Below, one piece after another: positions 47,887 to 56,694 of a DNA stretch of 64,000 nucleotides (the stretch's first letter is position 1; each line of letters starts with the position of its first letter). Below the pieces are notes generated by a model. That model searched no databases. It saw nothing but the letters and a program-made list of their open reading frames with translations, and was not told the origin of the DNA. The position numbers and the translations under genes are program-made. The stretch comes from Acidiferrobacteraceae bacterium (GTDB lineage: Bacteria; Pseudomonadota; Gammaproteobacteria; Arenicellales; UBA868), in the NCBI GenBank assembly GCA_002724185.1, contig PBOB01000074.1:1-64000 (forward strand), read 5' to 3'.

Positions 47887-48726
47887 ATGGGCGATCAATT
47901 TCTTTCAGGCAGAACTGCGTTGATAACAGGTGGCGCTACTGGCATTTGTAGAGCTACAGCTTTGGCTATGGCAAGTGCTGGTGCGAACATTATCATTGGG
48001 TCATTAACTGAGCAAGTAAAACAAAAATATGTCAAAAGGGAAGGCCACACTGTGGTCACCGAAGATGATCTTGAGCAAACGCGACAAGAGATATTAGCGC
48101 TCGGCGTGCATGCTCAAGCACACGCTCTAAATGTCTCCAGAAATGAGTCATGTGATGCCATTGTGGAATCGGCAATTAATGAATTTGGGAAAATTGATAT
48201 TCTAGTTAATGGGGCTGGTTCAAGTTTATCAATGTCAATGGTTGATCATGATGACGAGGCTTGGCACCGCATCGTTGATGTTAACTTGAATGGAGCCTAT
48301 CGGATGATCAAGCGCACCTTGCCGGGAATGATGGACAGAGATTGGGGGCGTATTATTAATATCGCATCTACTGCTGCATCAATCGGTGAGAAAACACGTG
48401 CTGCATACTGTGCGTCCAAGTCCGGTATTTTGGGGCTTACACGTGCTGTGGCATTAGAAGGTGCACCAAGTGGTGTAAGCTGTAATGCAATTAGCCCGGG
48501 TTCAGTTATTACCCAGCAGGCGATCAATGCCGTGACGCTGGAATTAGAAATGAAAGGTATAGGTAAAACCGTTGATCAGTATCTTGCTGAATCAGCTGCT
48601 AGAACACCACAAAGACGTCATGTCGAAGCGAAAGAAATTGCGGCTTTAGCATTGTTTCTGTGTCAAGCCGATGCATTTTCGATAACAGGACAGGACCTTA
48701 CGGTTGATGGCGGGAATCTATGGTGA
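47887..48726 (+). CDS. Short-chain dehydrogenase/reductase (SDR family)
   Basis: 279 residues, canonical except at one spot: the glycine motif reads TGGATGIC, with Cys in place of the last Gly. S161 (in NIASTAAS) and Y174/K178 (in AAYCASKSG) are present, as is LVNGAG. An insertion at about 42-64, absent from minimal SDRs, is shared with the SDR at 53494-54324 (both about 277 residues). Probably an alcohol or hydroxyacid dehydrogenase. It closes the + strand cassette and converges on the dimethylformamidase-like gene. Confidence 0.92.
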   Translation: MGDQFLSGRTALITGGATGICRATALAMASAGANIIIGSLTEQVKQKYVKREGHTVVTEDDLEQTRQEILALGVHAQAHALNVSRNESCDAIVESAINEFGKIDILVNGAGSSLSMSMVDHDDEAWHRIVDVNLNGAYRMIKRTLPGMMDRDWGRIINIASTAASIGEKTRAAYCASKSGILGLTRAVALEGAPSGVSCNAISPGSVITQQAINAVTLELEMKGIGKTVDQYLAESAARTPQRRHVEAKEIAALALFLCQADAFSITGQDLTVDGGNLW

Positions 48727-48752
48727 TTTGCTCCATCCAGTTAGGAAGAAGC

Positions 48753-50960
48753 TTAGCTGATTATGTCCCCCCCCTCGGGGGTTTCAATAAATCGGCGTAG
48801 TACGTTCTCAGTAATTTTTGATACGTTATTGTTGTAGCTGTTATGCGCAAGACTACCAGTCCACGTTACAGATGCCGCGGAAAAGACCGCACCACCATAA
48901 GGGCGTGGCCAGATGGCGATATGTGATATCGGGGAAATGGGCGGTTGGCGCGGCACTGAGAAATCGGCGCTTTTTGCCTCAGCAAGTACAATTGGTGGAG
49001 TGTCGGTGTAGCCCTGATGGGGGTGTACTGCATCCATTTCGAAACCAACTGCGCTACCAAGATTTAATCCAAAGTTCCCAATGACCGAATCGTTTTCAAT
49101 GCCTTCAAATATAAAATCATAACGAGCGTCATAGCTCTCCTTCGTGCGATGATAGCCGTCTGGTGTTTCAGTGTCTCTCCAGACACTAGCGCAAAATTCG
49201 ACGCCAAGCAGTTGAGCTGGCGAAATTCTGCGGCGTGACCACAATCCCCCCAATTCAAGGGTTGTACTATGCTGTGCTTCTCCAGGGCGGGGTTGGTAGG
49301 TTGGGCCATAGTCACCCTCACCACCTTTTCGAAGCTCCATGATATGAGGCCGTTCTTTGTCAAGTGAAACTACCCAGTAGAGGGAGTTCCCCCCTAAGTT
49401 CAAAATTCGGCCGCCATTATTGGTATATGAAGAGATTGCGTCTATCATCTGCTGTGTGCAATATTCCGGATGACTGCCCAGAATAACGCATGCGTATTGC
49501 GAGAGAAGTTCTTCTCCGCCTAAGTGAAGGTCTTCATCGGTATAGACATCGTAGCTGAATTTTTTTTCTTCAAGCCAATCAATGAGATATAGGTTTGCCG
49601 TAATCATGTGGGCTCCCCAATTTTGAAATCCAGCTTTTGGATTCCAGGCTCGTGTTGGCTGAAGTCGTGTACGGTAATACAGCATTGATCTGTCGCTGTG
49701 AACATTATATAGGCTTAGCCCACTATCGAGTACACCGTCCTCTGTGTAGCTGTAGACAGATCTGTTGCCGGCATAGGCCTGCCATGTAAAGGTTGGGATT
49801 ATGTGGGCGATTGGGGCGGTCGGACTTTGAGGACTTACAATGAACGGGATAAAGACCTCGTCGCTCTTAGTGCTGAGCTGAGCCGCATAGATACCCGATT
49901 TTGCGTCGTTGGCGACAGTGATTTCACAGGAGCTTTTCCATCCCGCATCTTCGAGATCATCCTCATGAAAGTAAACAGCATTGTAGTCCCTCGGGGCGTC
50001 TGTGTAGAGCCGCGAAGGCATTCCTGACCAGAATGGTCCGGTGACAGCGCGATCTGCCATATTCACGACTCGGCCATGGTTGCTGTTTCGTGACACATCG
50101 GTGACACAAGATGTATCAACGCCAACAGATAAATCCCAACAACCGAGTAGATCTGAAGACATCGGGAGGTCTCTCTGTCGCGACAGTTTAGTAATGTCTT
50201 TTTCGCTAAGTGATGTACTAAATAGAACGGGATGTCCGATTTTTCCTGTGAAGTGAGCCCAGTGCTTGCCTTCTTCTCTCGAGTCGGGAAGTGCTCCAAA
50301 ATAAAGCGGAGCCGTCACTGGAAAAACTACTCCTTTTCTAAGTTGTTTTGTAGTTTTTGAGAGTTCACCGCTAGAGCTCCTTGTTTCGGTTTGAGACGAG
50401 CTTTCGCCGACTCTCTGGTAGAGCGATGCTTGACCGGTGATGCTGTCATAAGTAAGGGCCACAAAATGCCAACAGTCTGTATGTGCTGTCTCTCGCGCAG
50501 TCAACCATTCGCCCGTTTTACCGTCATGCGAAAGCACAGCTGTAACGAACCGGTCGCCGGCATAAAAAAGACCGTACGAAAACTCGTCCACACCCCATTT
50601 TGCGGCTAAGCTATGCCATCCAGTTGGGGTTAGTGTGGGATGAAACCACATTGCGATCGTGAAATTGGAGCTAGGATTCAGGGAATCATCATGCGGGATT
50701 TCAATAAATGAGCCGTAATTGATCGATTGTTGTTCAATCTTGAGAGTTTTTGGGTAGCTCCAATCAACCGATTTAGCTTTGTATCCCGGGCCTGCTGGAT
50801 TTTCATCGCCATGAATCAATCGGACTATATCCAGGTTTGCCTCATTTGTTGGTCCGCCAACCATCAGTTTTACGCTGTCGGCTAACTTCACGGAGAGTTT
50901 GTCGGAGTAGCCTTCAAGTCCGAGCCCTGCTATCGGGGAAATTCGTCTGTCTGTTACCAT
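48753..50960 (-). CDS. N,N-dimethylformamidase beta subunit-like protein with LamG-like domain
   Basis: 735 residues. Residues about 75-250 look like a laminin G/concanavalin A-type jelly roll (GSFIEIPHDDSLNPSS, TIAMWFHPTL, TGKIGHPVLFSTSL). From about 285 the protein matches the large subunit of dimethylformamidase: HGRVVNMADRAVTGPFWSG, AVYFHEDDLEDAGW, SGIYAAQL and ILGSHPEYCT. H497 and E499 in the HPE motif correspond to the His-x-Glu iron ligands known in the Paracoccus enzyme; the tyrosine ligand is not pinned. DMFase cleaves a formamide C-N bond with a mononuclear iron. The small alpha subunit (about 130 aa) is not adjacent, so the substrate may be different. Last gene of the minus-strand operon. 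Confidence 0.8.
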   Translation of the reverse strand: MVTDRRISPIAGLGLEGYSDKLSVKLADSVKLMVGGPTNEANLDIVRLIHGDENPAGPGYKAKSVDWSYPKTLKIEQQSINYGSFIEIPHDDSLNPSSNFTIAMWFHPTLTPTGWHSLAAKWGVDEFSYGLFYAGDRFVTAVLSHDGKTGEWLTARETAHTDCWHFVALTYDSITGQASLYQRVGESSSQTETRSSSGELSKTTKQLRKGVVFPVTAPLYFGALPDSREEGKHWAHFTGKIGHPVLFSTSLSEKDITKLSRQRDLPMSSDLLGCWDLSVGVDTSCVTDVSRNSNHGRVVNMADRAVTGPFWSGMPSRLYTDAPRDYNAVYFHEDDLEDAGWKSSCEITVANDAKSGIYAAQLSTKSDEVFIPFIVSPQSPTAPIAHIIPTFTWQAYAGNRSVYSYTEDGVLDSGLSLYNVHSDRSMLYYRTRLQPTRAWNPKAGFQNWGAHMITANLYLIDWLEEKKFSYDVYTDEDLHLGGEELLSQYACVILGSHPEYCTQQMIDAISSYTNNGGRILNLGGNSLYWVVSLDKERPHIMELRKGGEGDYGPTYQPRPGEAQHSTTLELGGLWSRRRISPAQLLGVEFCASVWRDTETPDGYHRTKESYDARYDFIFEGIENDSVIGNFGLNLGSAVGFEMDAVHPHQGYTDTPPIVLAEAKSADFSVPRQPPISPISHIAIWPRPYGGAVFSAASVTWTGSLAHNSYNNNVSKITENVLRRFIETPEGGDIIS
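48767..48784 (+). terminator. C-run/G-run hairpin at the SDR/dimethylformamidase-like convergence
   Basis: Eight Cs (48767-48774), TC, five Gs (48777-48781) and TTT could form a 5-bp GC stem with a short loop and weak T-tract, 41 bases after the SDR stop. It lies inside the 3' end of the opposite gene, whose codons read Pro-Glu-Gly-Gly there. Weak evidence for a real terminator. Confidence 0.3.
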
Positions 50961-51024
50961 CTGTGTTGGTTTATCTTTATGAAATGGTTTCTTAGGATTC
51001 AGGGAAAATATTATCTTATAGCCG

Positions 51025-51897
51025 TCAGCAAATATAGGGCTGATCGGTTACTGATTCCATTAACTGAAGCCATTTAGATAGTGATGCATCCACCGAGCTT
51101 GGTGATTGTTCGCTTCGTAAGAGTAGCCCTGGCACATTGCGCCCCGTCGGTCTTCTAGCATCGGAATAGCGTAAATCAACGCTCCAACGGATGGTATCGG
51201 TCCGGTTTGGACGAGACCGGTGGACGGTCTTATGTTGAAAAAAAAGCACGGCCCCTTTATTAATTGGGCAAGCGATACGTTCACCTGCCGGTAGGTCGAT
51301 ATTAGAAATTCCTATGTGGTCTTCAGGATAGCCCACGAGCGCCTGGTGATTCTTAAGGCCTTGCGTTTGGCTTCCCTGGATGAGCTCAAGGCAGCCATTA
51401 TCAAGCGTTGTGTTTACGAGTGGGATCCATAGGTTTACCATGGGTGTTGTCTGAGCTTCACGATCGAGGAACCAAACATCTTGGTGCCAGGGAATTTTGG
51501 AACTGCACTCAAATGGCATCTTCGCCTGAATGTTGTATTGGGGGTGAAAAAGAATTTCTGGGCCAATTAGTCTTTCAACAAGATCTAAGATCCGCTTGTT
51601 GTTTGCAAGGCGCAATAAGCCTGATGTCTTTAAGTGTTTTCCAGTTACGGATTGTCGAACGAAAAATCCGTCTTCAATTTGATTTTCAAGCTCGTATAGT
51701 CGCTTTTCAAATCTGTTGCTGGAAGTAGTTGTTATGTCGGAAGGTAGCTCTTGGCTCGTTAAGGCGTCTTCAATTCCAGCTTCTATGTCCTGAATTAACG
51801 GATCTAAGTCAGTCTGGGGCAAGAGATCTCCCTTGATAAAATAACCATCTCGACGAAATTGGCGAATCAATTGATCGTTATTGTTAGACATGTGCAA
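51025..51897 (-). CDS. Phytanoyl-CoA dioxygenase (PhyH) family protein
   Basis: 290-residue Fe(II)/2-oxoglutarate oxygenase. The iron triad is visible as H138-x-D140 (in PWHQDVWFLD) and H226 (in TVHRSRPN), and R237 could bind 2-oxoglutarate. NGCLELIQGSQ is a typical family strand. Members hydroxylate CoA esters, free small molecules or natural products; the substrate is unknown. It is in the minus-strand operon, 21 bases after the isochorismatase-like gene, with the dimethylformamidase-like gene 64 bases further on. A second PhyH gene lies at 55858. Confidence 0.9.
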   Translation of the reverse strand: MHMSNNNDQLIRQFRRDGYFIKGDLLPQTDLDPLIQDIEAGIEDALTSQELPSDITTTSSNRFEKRLYELENQIEDGFFVRQSVTGKHLKTSGLLRLANNKRILDLVERLIGPEILFHPQYNIQAKMPFECSSKIPWHQDVWFLDREAQTTPMVNLWIPLVNTTLDNGCLELIQGSQTQGLKNHQALVGYPEDHIGISNIDLPAGERIACPINKGAVLFFQHKTVHRSRPNRTDTIRWSVDLRYSDARRPTGRNVPGLLLRSEQSPSSVDASLSKWLQLMESVTDQPYIC

Positions 51898-51918
51898 TGC
51901 ATTCTTTTTCGCAGTCGA

Positions 51919-52647
51919 TTAATCGTGTAGCTCATCGCACGCGGCGATAAAATCATTTGAAGCAGCAGTAAAGCCGATCGAATATTCTGTGAGCGTGATA
52001 AGTCGTTTTGTAAATGATAAGTCTTCTAAGTCATCAGGAAGCTCTTGGGCCAGGGTAGCATCGCGGAGTAGAACAACTTGATAATTAAGATTCATCGCGT
52101 CAACCATTGTAGAGCCCAGGCAAACATCGAGAGAAAATCCGAGACAGATGAGTGATTTAACCTCGAGGTTACGCAGTAATCCGTCGAGTCTTGTTTCAAA
52201 GAAACCACTGTAAGCGTGTTTACGCAGAAAATAGTCCTGCGATTGAGGGGCAACCTGATCCGGAATGGCTAGTGCGGTTGAATCTCCGTAGACATATTCT
52301 TTGGGGTCCACCGTATTTTCGGAGCCCCATTCTTCCCAATTCAGATCAAAGCTTCGTTTGCATATCTTCGCCAATTCAGAATGAGCGATTGCGATTTTAG
52401 GTGCGGAATTATTGACATAGATGACGGGTATTCCGCATGTACGCGCTGCATTTATTGATGGGGAAATACTTTCAGATACAACTTTGGCTTCTATTTCTTG
52501 CATATGTTCGTGGCCCATGCCTCCAACATCTACTGCAAGTAACGCTGTTTTAGCCTTGTCCAAATTTAACTCATGCTCTTTGCGTCCGAGCGACTTACCT
52601 TCTGGGACGAAACGGAAATATCGAGCGGTGAAACTTAATTGTGGCAT
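51919..52647 (-). CDS. Isochorismatase-family cysteine hydrolase
   Basis: 242 residues with the Asp-Lys-Cys triad of the cysteine hydrolase superfamily: D40 (in LLAVDVGG), K143 (in FLRKHAYSGF) and C176 (in FSLDVCLGST). A cis-peptide region before the Cys is in the usual place. Members hydrolyse amides such as nicotinamide, N-carbamoylsarcosine, biuret or ureidoacrylate. True isochorismatases lack the Cys, so an amidohydrolase role is favoured. In the operon with other C-N cleaving enzymes it may release ammonia or an amine. Confidence 0.9.
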   Translation of the reverse strand: MPQLSFTARYFRFVPEGKSLGRKEHELNLDKAKTALLAVDVGGMGHEHMQEIEAKVVSESISPSINAARTCGIPVIYVNNSAPKIAIAHSELAKICKRSFDLNWEEWGSENTVDPKEYVYGDSTALAIPDQVAPQSQDYFLRKHAYSGFFETRLDGLLRNLEVKSLICLGFSLDVCLGSTMVDAMNLNYQVVLLRDATLAQELPDDLEDLSFTKRLITLTEYSIGFTAASNDFIAACDELHD

Positions 52648-52696
52648 GATAGACGACCTTAGGAGATTCTTTCTGATAGTTTCGATCGATGGAGCG

Positions 52697-53479
52697 CTAA
52701 ATGTATCGCGTTAGGCCACCGTCTATATCAATAGAGGCGCCTGTAATATAACCCGCCCGTTTGCTTGCTAAGAAGGCAGTTAAAGCAGCGATTTCTTCGG
52801 CTTCCGCGACACGTCCTAAAGGTGTATCTTGGGATACCGTTTGATACCAATCTTCGAGCTCTTGATCTGGAGAGAAATACTCAATCGTGCTGTCCCATGC
52901 TTCGCTTTTAACATTGCCCGGGTTGATGCTGTTTACAAGAATTCCGTACTTTGCAAGATTATCAGATAGGACTTTGTTAAATCCTAGACACGCTGCTCGA
53001 TCGGTACTGTTGGCAATGTACTCAGGTGTTGATTGCCGTCCTACAATTGAATTGATATTGATTATTCTTGGCTGATCGCTTTCTTTAAGGTAAGGTAACA
53101 CGGCATGTATACAGTAAATTGGCGCAAACAACTTAACCTCGAGATCTTGACGCCATCGCTCTATATCAACCTCCTCAAATGTGCCGGTTACGGGGCTGCC
53201 GGCGTTATTGATCAAAATATCAAGTCCACCAAGTTCTTCGGCGGCTTTCTCGATAAAGTCATTAACAGAACTGCGGTTCGTAACATCCAGCGACATAGCG
53301 AAGATATTTCTTTGCGTCTTCTCTCGCAACATGCTGGCAGCGACCTGCAGTTCAGTGTCGCCACGAGCGCAGATTGCGATATCTGCGCCTTCTAGGGCGA
53401 GCTCGTGGGCAATTGCTTTGCCAATACCCTTGCTGCCTCCAGTTACAATTGCTCGCCGACCTTGTAGTCCCAAGTCCAT
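52697..53479 (-). CDS. SDR-family protein without the canonical YxxxK
   Basis: 260 residues from the ATG at 53479. I chose this start because AAGGAGG lies 9 bases upstream of it but directly abuts the first ATG (53488). The cofactor motif VTGGSKGIGKAIA and LINNAGSPVTG are normal. At the catalytic site the sequence is EYIANSTDRAACLGFNK, so the usual Tyr and Lys positions are Asn and Arg. This resembles an atypical SDR group with an SNxxR-like motif. The C-terminal YITGASIDIDGG is standard. Its role as a dehydrogenase is uncertain. Confidence 0.88.
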   Translation of the reverse strand: MDLGLQGRRAIVTGGSKGIGKAIAHELALEGADIAICARGDTELQVAASMLREKTQRNIFAMSLDVTNRSSVNDFIEKAAEELGGLDILINNAGSPVTGTFEEVDIERWRQDLEVKLFAPIYCIHAVLPYLKESDQPRIININSIVGRQSTPEYIANSTDRAACLGFNKVLSDNLAKYGILVNSINPGNVKSEAWDSTIEYFSPDQELEDWYQTVSQDTPLGRVAEAEEIAALTAFLASKRAGYITGASIDIDGGLTRYI

Positions 53480-53493
53480 TTGCCACATCCTCC

Positions 53494-54324
53494 TTAAAAA
53501 GGTGCACCCGTAGTGATCGCGATGTCCTCGCCATTGATGGCAGCTGCTTCATCTCGACAGAGAAATGTAGCTAACGCAGCAACTTCACCTGCTGTGACAA
53601 ATCGCTTTTGCGGGTAAGTATCCAAGTATTGTTTACGTAGAACTTCTTCGCCTATACCTTCACGCTCGGCCCACTTCGCCAGATGCATTAGTCCCGAGGG
53701 TGTTTCAATTGCGGCAGGGCTAATAGTATTTGCAGTAATCTGGTGTTCTGCTACTTCTTGTGCTAGAGACTTATTAAATCCCAGTAGGCCGTGCTTTGAT
53801 GCTACATACGCACTGTATTCTGCAGTTCCAACATGAGCATTAGTTGATGCGATTGAGATAATTCGACCCCAGTTCGACTGGATCATAAATGGAAGCGCTT
53901 CGCGCACACATAGATAGCTGCCGAAAAGGTTGACATCGATGATCCGCTTCCATGCAGTGTTGTCGTGATTAAGAATTGTATGTATACAATTAGTCGCAGC
54001 ATTGTTGATCAGTATATCGATACTCCCAAATGTATCAAAGCTTGTTTTCATCACTCTATCAACATCTTCCTGACGGCTTACATCACCATCAAATCCGAGA
54101 CACATTACACCAATTGATTCAAGCTCTTTTTTGGTGCTTTGAATTTCATTTTCGGATGCAAAGTATTTCAATTCTGAATCAAGCTTTGCTGGATTCGCCT
54201 GAGTTAACGAAACCACAGCAATATTTGCACCGTGTTTAGCAAAACTTTTTGCGATTTCGAGACCTAGGCCGGACGCGCCACCTGTGACAATAGCGGATTT
54301 GCCGCGTAGAAAAAGATCAGCCAT
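53494..54324 (-). CDS. Short-chain dehydrogenase/reductase (SDR family)
   Basis: 276 residues with complete SDR motifs: VTGGASGLGLEIA at the N-terminus, ILINNAATN, S160 (in SIASTNAH) and Y173/K177 (in SAYVASKHG). It shares an insertion at about 42-65 with the SDR at 47887-48726, so the two look like a closely related pair in opposing clusters. The upstream enolase-superfamily gene ends 8 bases before its start, and the next SDR follows 14 bases after its stop, so the genes are tightly packed in one operon. Confidence 0.92.
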   Translation of the reverse strand: MADLFLRGKSAIVTGGASGLGLEIAKSFAKHGANIAVVSLTQANPAKLDSELKYFASENEIQSTKKELESIGVMCLGFDGDVSRQEDVDRVMKTSFDTFGSIDILINNAATNCIHTILNHDNTAWKRIIDVNLFGSYLCVREALPFMIQSNWGRIISIASTNAHVGTAEYSAYVASKHGLLGFNKSLAQEVAEHQITANTISPAAIETPSGLMHLAKWAEREGIGEEVLRKQYLDTYPQKRFVTAGEVAALATFLCRDEAAAINGEDIAITTGAPF

Positions 54325-54332
54325 GGCACATG

Positions 54333-55484
54333 TCAGCCATTTTTTATAAGACCTCTTAAAGCATCGCGATCAATTTCTACACCAAGGCCTGGTTGATCTA
54401 AAGGCACGGCTACTTTTCCATCCTGACAGCGGAGTGGATTAAGCGCCAGATTACCGAATCGATCTAGGGGGGGAGGTGTCCATTCCACCGGTAGTGATCT
54501 TGAGCCACTTGAGAATGGATTTGCAGCATGACTGGCTGCAAGCTGAATAGCTGCTGCTGTACCAATGACGCTCGCAAAGCCGTGAGGCGTGCATTCGACA
54601 CCAAAAGTATCGCTCATGTCAAAAACCTTCTTGGCCTCAGTTAGCCCCCCAACAAGTCCTGTTTCTGGAATTAGTATATCAAAAACATTTTCTAGTAAGA
54701 TATCCCGGAATGCTGGCCTGCCTGATAGCGTTTCACCTCCAGCAAGTGGTATCGAAGTGGCTTGTCGGAGAGAGTGATACCCAGGGAGGTCATCCTGCGC
54801 TAATGGATCTTCGAGCCAAAAAATATCAATTGCCTCTAGTTTATTGGCCAACTCTATAGCAGCTCTCGAAGTGTATGCATGATTGGCATCAATCATTAAT
54901 CCAATATCAGAGGGAAGAAATTCTCTGACTCTTTTTATTCTTGCTAAATCATCGCCAATACTAAGCATGCCAATGGCTAGTTTAACGGCCGAAAAACCCT
55001 GATCTAGCATAACCCTAGCCGGAACCACAGGGTCTACTAGGGAATCCGACTGATCAGGGTCTTTTGTATAACGAATAGCAGACGCATAACAGGTCAGTTC
55101 GGTACGCACCGCTCCTCCGAGCATGCTACAGACCGATGTGTTAAGCGCCTTTCCTTTAATATCCCAGCAGGCAATATCTATGGCAGAAATAGCTGCCATC
55201 GCGACACCCCCTTGGGAGTGATCTCGAATCTCATGTCGGAGCTTGCCCCAGAGTTTCTCAGTCTCAAACGGATCCATACCAAAGATACTTTCGGAGAAAA
55301 AAGACTGAATTACTTCATAGATTGGCTTGGGTGGGCCATACGCTTCTCCCCATCCTACAATCCCGCTATCTGTCGAAAGTTCTATAAGAAGCGTCGGCGC
55401 TGAAGTGACCCAGCCTTTTGAATAGCCCCAAGGTGGATTCTGAGGGAAGCTAATGACATAACCATTTATGTTTGAAATTTTCAT
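54333..55484 (-). CDS. Enolase-superfamily protein (mandelate racemase-like) with altered bases
   Basis: 383 residues aligning to mandelate racemase at a constant offset of +4. Metal ligands D199 (in MIDANHAY), E225 (in WLEDPLAQ) and E251 (in AGGETLSG) are all kept, as are K168 and H301 (in CTPHGF). The second lysine of the KxK motif, the S-face base K166 of the racemase, is A170 here (VKLAIG), and D270 of its His-Asp dyad is E274 (IPETGLVGG). It probably works as a dehydratase or epimerase using His301 alone, or has another chemistry. It overlaps the cupin gene by 4 bases (ATGA). Confidence 0.88.
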   Translation of the reverse strand: MKISNINGYVISFPQNPPWGYSKGWVTSAPTLLIELSTDSGIVGWGEAYGPPKPIYEVIQSFFSESIFGMDPFETEKLWGKLRHEIRDHSQGGVAMAAISAIDIACWDIKGKALNTSVCSMLGGAVRTELTCYASAIRYTKDPDQSDSLVDPVVPARVMLDQGFSAVKLAIGMLSIGDDLARIKRVREFLPSDIGLMIDANHAYTSRAAIELANKLEAIDIFWLEDPLAQDDLPGYHSLRQATSIPLAGGETLSGRPAFRDILLENVFDILIPETGLVGGLTEAKKVFDMSDTFGVECTPHGFASVIGTAAAIQLAASHAANPFSSGSRSLPVEWTPPPLDRFGNLALNPLRCQDGKVAVPLDQPGLGVEIDRDALRGLIKNG

Positions 55485-55798
55485 CTGGGATGATACTCAA
55501 TCGAATATACGGTTACGACACCATTTCCAGCGGGCGTTAATGAATGCATCTTACCTTTCGGAATGTGGACGAGACTTCCGGGTCTAATCTTTCTTGTTTG
55601 ACCGTCTATATTCATTTGCCCATAGCCATCGATGATAATATAAATTTGATCAAGATCGTCATGCGCATGAGGGTTAGAGTTTTTTATAGTTAGTAGGTAG
55701 ACCCCTAATCCTCCACCAATATCGGGATTGAGCAGAGCTTTGAACGGAAAACCCTCCCAGACTTCTGTTGGTAATTGATCTGGATGCAGTAGGTGCAT
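55481..55798 (-). CDS. Small cupin-domain protein
   Basis: 105-residue single cupin barrel. Cupin motif 1 reads H44-x-H46-x4-Q51 (in NPHAHDDLDQIYI), and motif 2 has PGSLVHIPKGKMH with H85 as the further metal ligand. Such small cupins act as isomerases, dioxygenases or ligand sensors. As the first gene of the minus-strand operon it could act on the pathway substrate or protect it, but nothing specifies the reaction. The divergent PhyH gene starts 59 bases away, so the promoters of both must overlap there. Confidence 0.85.
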   Translation of the reverse strand: MHLLHPDQLPTEVWEGFPFKALLNPDIGGGLGVYLLTIKNSNPHAHDDLDQIYIIIDGYGQMNIDGQTRKIRPGSLVHIPKGKMHSLTPAGNGVVTVYSIEYHPR

Positions 55799-55857
55799 AA
55801 TGGCTTCCTTTAGATTTGGTTCAGCGCTAGAATCTCGAGCATACCTGAGATTCTTAA

Positions 55858-56694
55858 TTGAGAGACAATTCCGCTAGTTTATCACCAATGAACTTGATGG
55901 CTGCTAGATTCGATCGTGACGGATATTTTTCGCCGGTTCGCGTATTTTCTAACACTGAGATTTCCAACTATCGCAATTTGTTGTATCGAACCTTGATGCA
56001 GAAATTTGGAGATCCATCAGTATCGAATAAATATATTTGGCAGCTTCACTTGTTGATGCCATGGATAGCTGAACTCGTACAAGAACCATTAATTTTGGAT
56101 GCCGTAGAGCAAATCATTGGTCCAAATATTTTAGTGTGGAACAGTGGTTTCATTATCAAGCAGCCAGGGGACAAACAGTATACGTCTTGGCATCAGGATC
56201 GAACATTCTGGGGATTGCGACCAGAGCGTGCTGTCACAGCCTGGATCGCATTCACGAAAAGTACCCGTGAAAATGGTTGCTTATTGATGATGCCTGGCAC
56301 TCATTGCGACGGACAGATTGAACATGTTAATCGCTATGCTGAGGGCAATATGTTATCTCGAGGACAAGAAATTGATTTGAATATTAGTAGCAGCAAGGTG
56401 GTTGGCATCGACTTGCAGCCTGGCGAAATGTCGTTACATGATATTAGTGTTATCCATTCCTCTGAACCAAACACTTCGGACGATATTCGCATTGGGTGCA
56501 ACATTACATATATTGCACCAGAGATTAGGCAAACTCTTGGACCAGATACTGCGTATCTTGTGCGTGGTCGGGATGACCACAGAAATTTTTATCTAGCGCC
56601 AACGCCTCGTGATCCAGAAAGCAGAGAAACGCAGGAACTTTATTCTAAAGTCGCATTAGAGCGGAGTAATATTTTGGAGAGGGCCTATTGCTAA
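55858..56694 (+). CDS. Phytanoyl-CoA dioxygenase (PhyH) family protein
   Basis: 278 residues. Iron ligands are H112-x-D114 (in SWHQDRTFWG) and H200 (in SVIHSSEPN), with R211 a likely 2-oxoglutarate contact, and NGCLLMMPGTH is the family strand. It differs clearly from the PhyH at 51025, so it is probably not a recent duplicate. The TTG start at 55858 is weak, and an ATG at 55888 is an alternative. It is the only + strand gene between two minus-strand operons; its 3' end overlaps the MetX-like gene by 4 bases. Confidence 0.9.
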   Translation: MRDNSASLSPMNLMAARFDRDGYFSPVRVFSNTEISNYRNLLYRTLMQKFGDPSVSNKYIWQLHLLMPWIAELVQEPLILDAVEQIIGPNILVWNSGFIIKQPGDKQYTSWHQDRTFWGLRPERAVTAWIAFTKSTRENGCLLMMPGTHCDGQIEHVNRYAEGNMLSRGQEIDLNISSSKVVGIDLQPGEMSLHDISVIHSSEPNTSDDIRIGCNITYIAPEIRQTLGPDTAYLVRGRDDHRNFYLAPTPRDPESRETQELYSKVALERSNILERAYC

